IMG/VR virus record: IMGVR_UViG_3300013131_004115
Location: 1-40,989 of that record
Origin: a virus
Direction: 5' to 3' (one strand)
DNA length: 40,989 bases
Below are positions 40,940 to 40,989 of this stretch, one piece after another. Made by a program: the position numbers and the translations under genes. The notes under the pieces were generated by a model that was not told where the DNA came from, made no database searches, and worked only from the letters and a program-made list of their open reading frames with translations. Numbering within the stretch: the first letter of the stretch is position 1; each line of letters begins with the position of its first letter.

Positions 40940-40989
40940 CGCATTACCTCCTCGATGGTGTGTCTCATATTTTTTGGATTTACAGTTTG

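Overview
The window is a segment of an AT-rich genome of a tailed phage of the T4-like (Straboviridae/cyanomyovirus-like) group infecting a Gram-negative host. The evidence is the syntenic trio gp33-gp59-gp32 (late-transcription co-activator, helicase loader, ssDNA-binding protein), a PhoH ATPase, T4-type late promoter motifs (TATAAATA), and a long collagen-like/glycine-rich fibre locus. LPS-type glycosyltransferases, a predicted outer-membrane barrel and two peptidoglycan hydrolases point to a Gram-negative host. A circularly permuted tmRNA points towards a bacterial lineage where that form occurs (alphaproteobacteria, some betaproteobacteria, cyanobacteria). The host itself cannot be named from this sequence. 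Layout, left to right: the only plus-strand gene (2-1114, 3' part of a large Gly/Ala-rich protein) converges on everything else, which is on the minus strand. 1154-4036 is the replication/late-transcription core (gp32, two small proteins, gp59, gp33, a small membrane protein). 4045-6963 is a surface-glycan set (GT25 glycosyltransferase, 2-oxoglutarate/Fe(II) oxygenase, NodU-type carbamoyltransferase). 6965-8406 holds a SleB-type hydrolase, a conserved small protein and a predicted outer-membrane protein. 8455-8846 carries a two-piece (permuted) tmRNA with a 60-codon ORF in its intervening segment. 8847-13666 is a redox/Fe-S block: AhpD and AhpC separated by a GIY-YIG homing endonuclease gene, a PD-(D/E)XK nuclease, a GH19 endolysin, IscU, an A-type Fe-S carrier, and an APS-kinase-like/nucleotidyltransferase fusion. 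13722-17542 is a second glycan set (sulfotransferase, GT9-like, GT2-methyltransferase fusion, GT2-like). 17655-39944 is the adhesin locus: a fibre of about 2565 residues with a cupredoxin-like domain and a C-terminal S74 chaperone, three glycine-rich paralogues each preceded by a small partner protein, collagen-like fibres, a LamG-like adhesin, a tail assembly chaperone and a second 2OG oxygenase. 39996-40742 is phoH, followed at the edge by a short TTG-initiated ORF. How it works together: the core genes run replication and switch on late transcription. The redox/Fe-S block would protect infected cells from peroxide and help maintain Fe-S enzymes. The tmRNA would rescue stalled ribosomes. The glycan genes would remodel host or virion surface sugars. 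The fibre locus shows DNA-level duplications that suit rapid host-range change. The strongest observations are the permuted phage tmRNA (tag ANNDYFYQDLKLVA), the ORF inside its intervening segment, and a hairpin over the homing-endonuclease start codon with a late-type promoter in its loop, resembling the T4 I-TevI control scheme.
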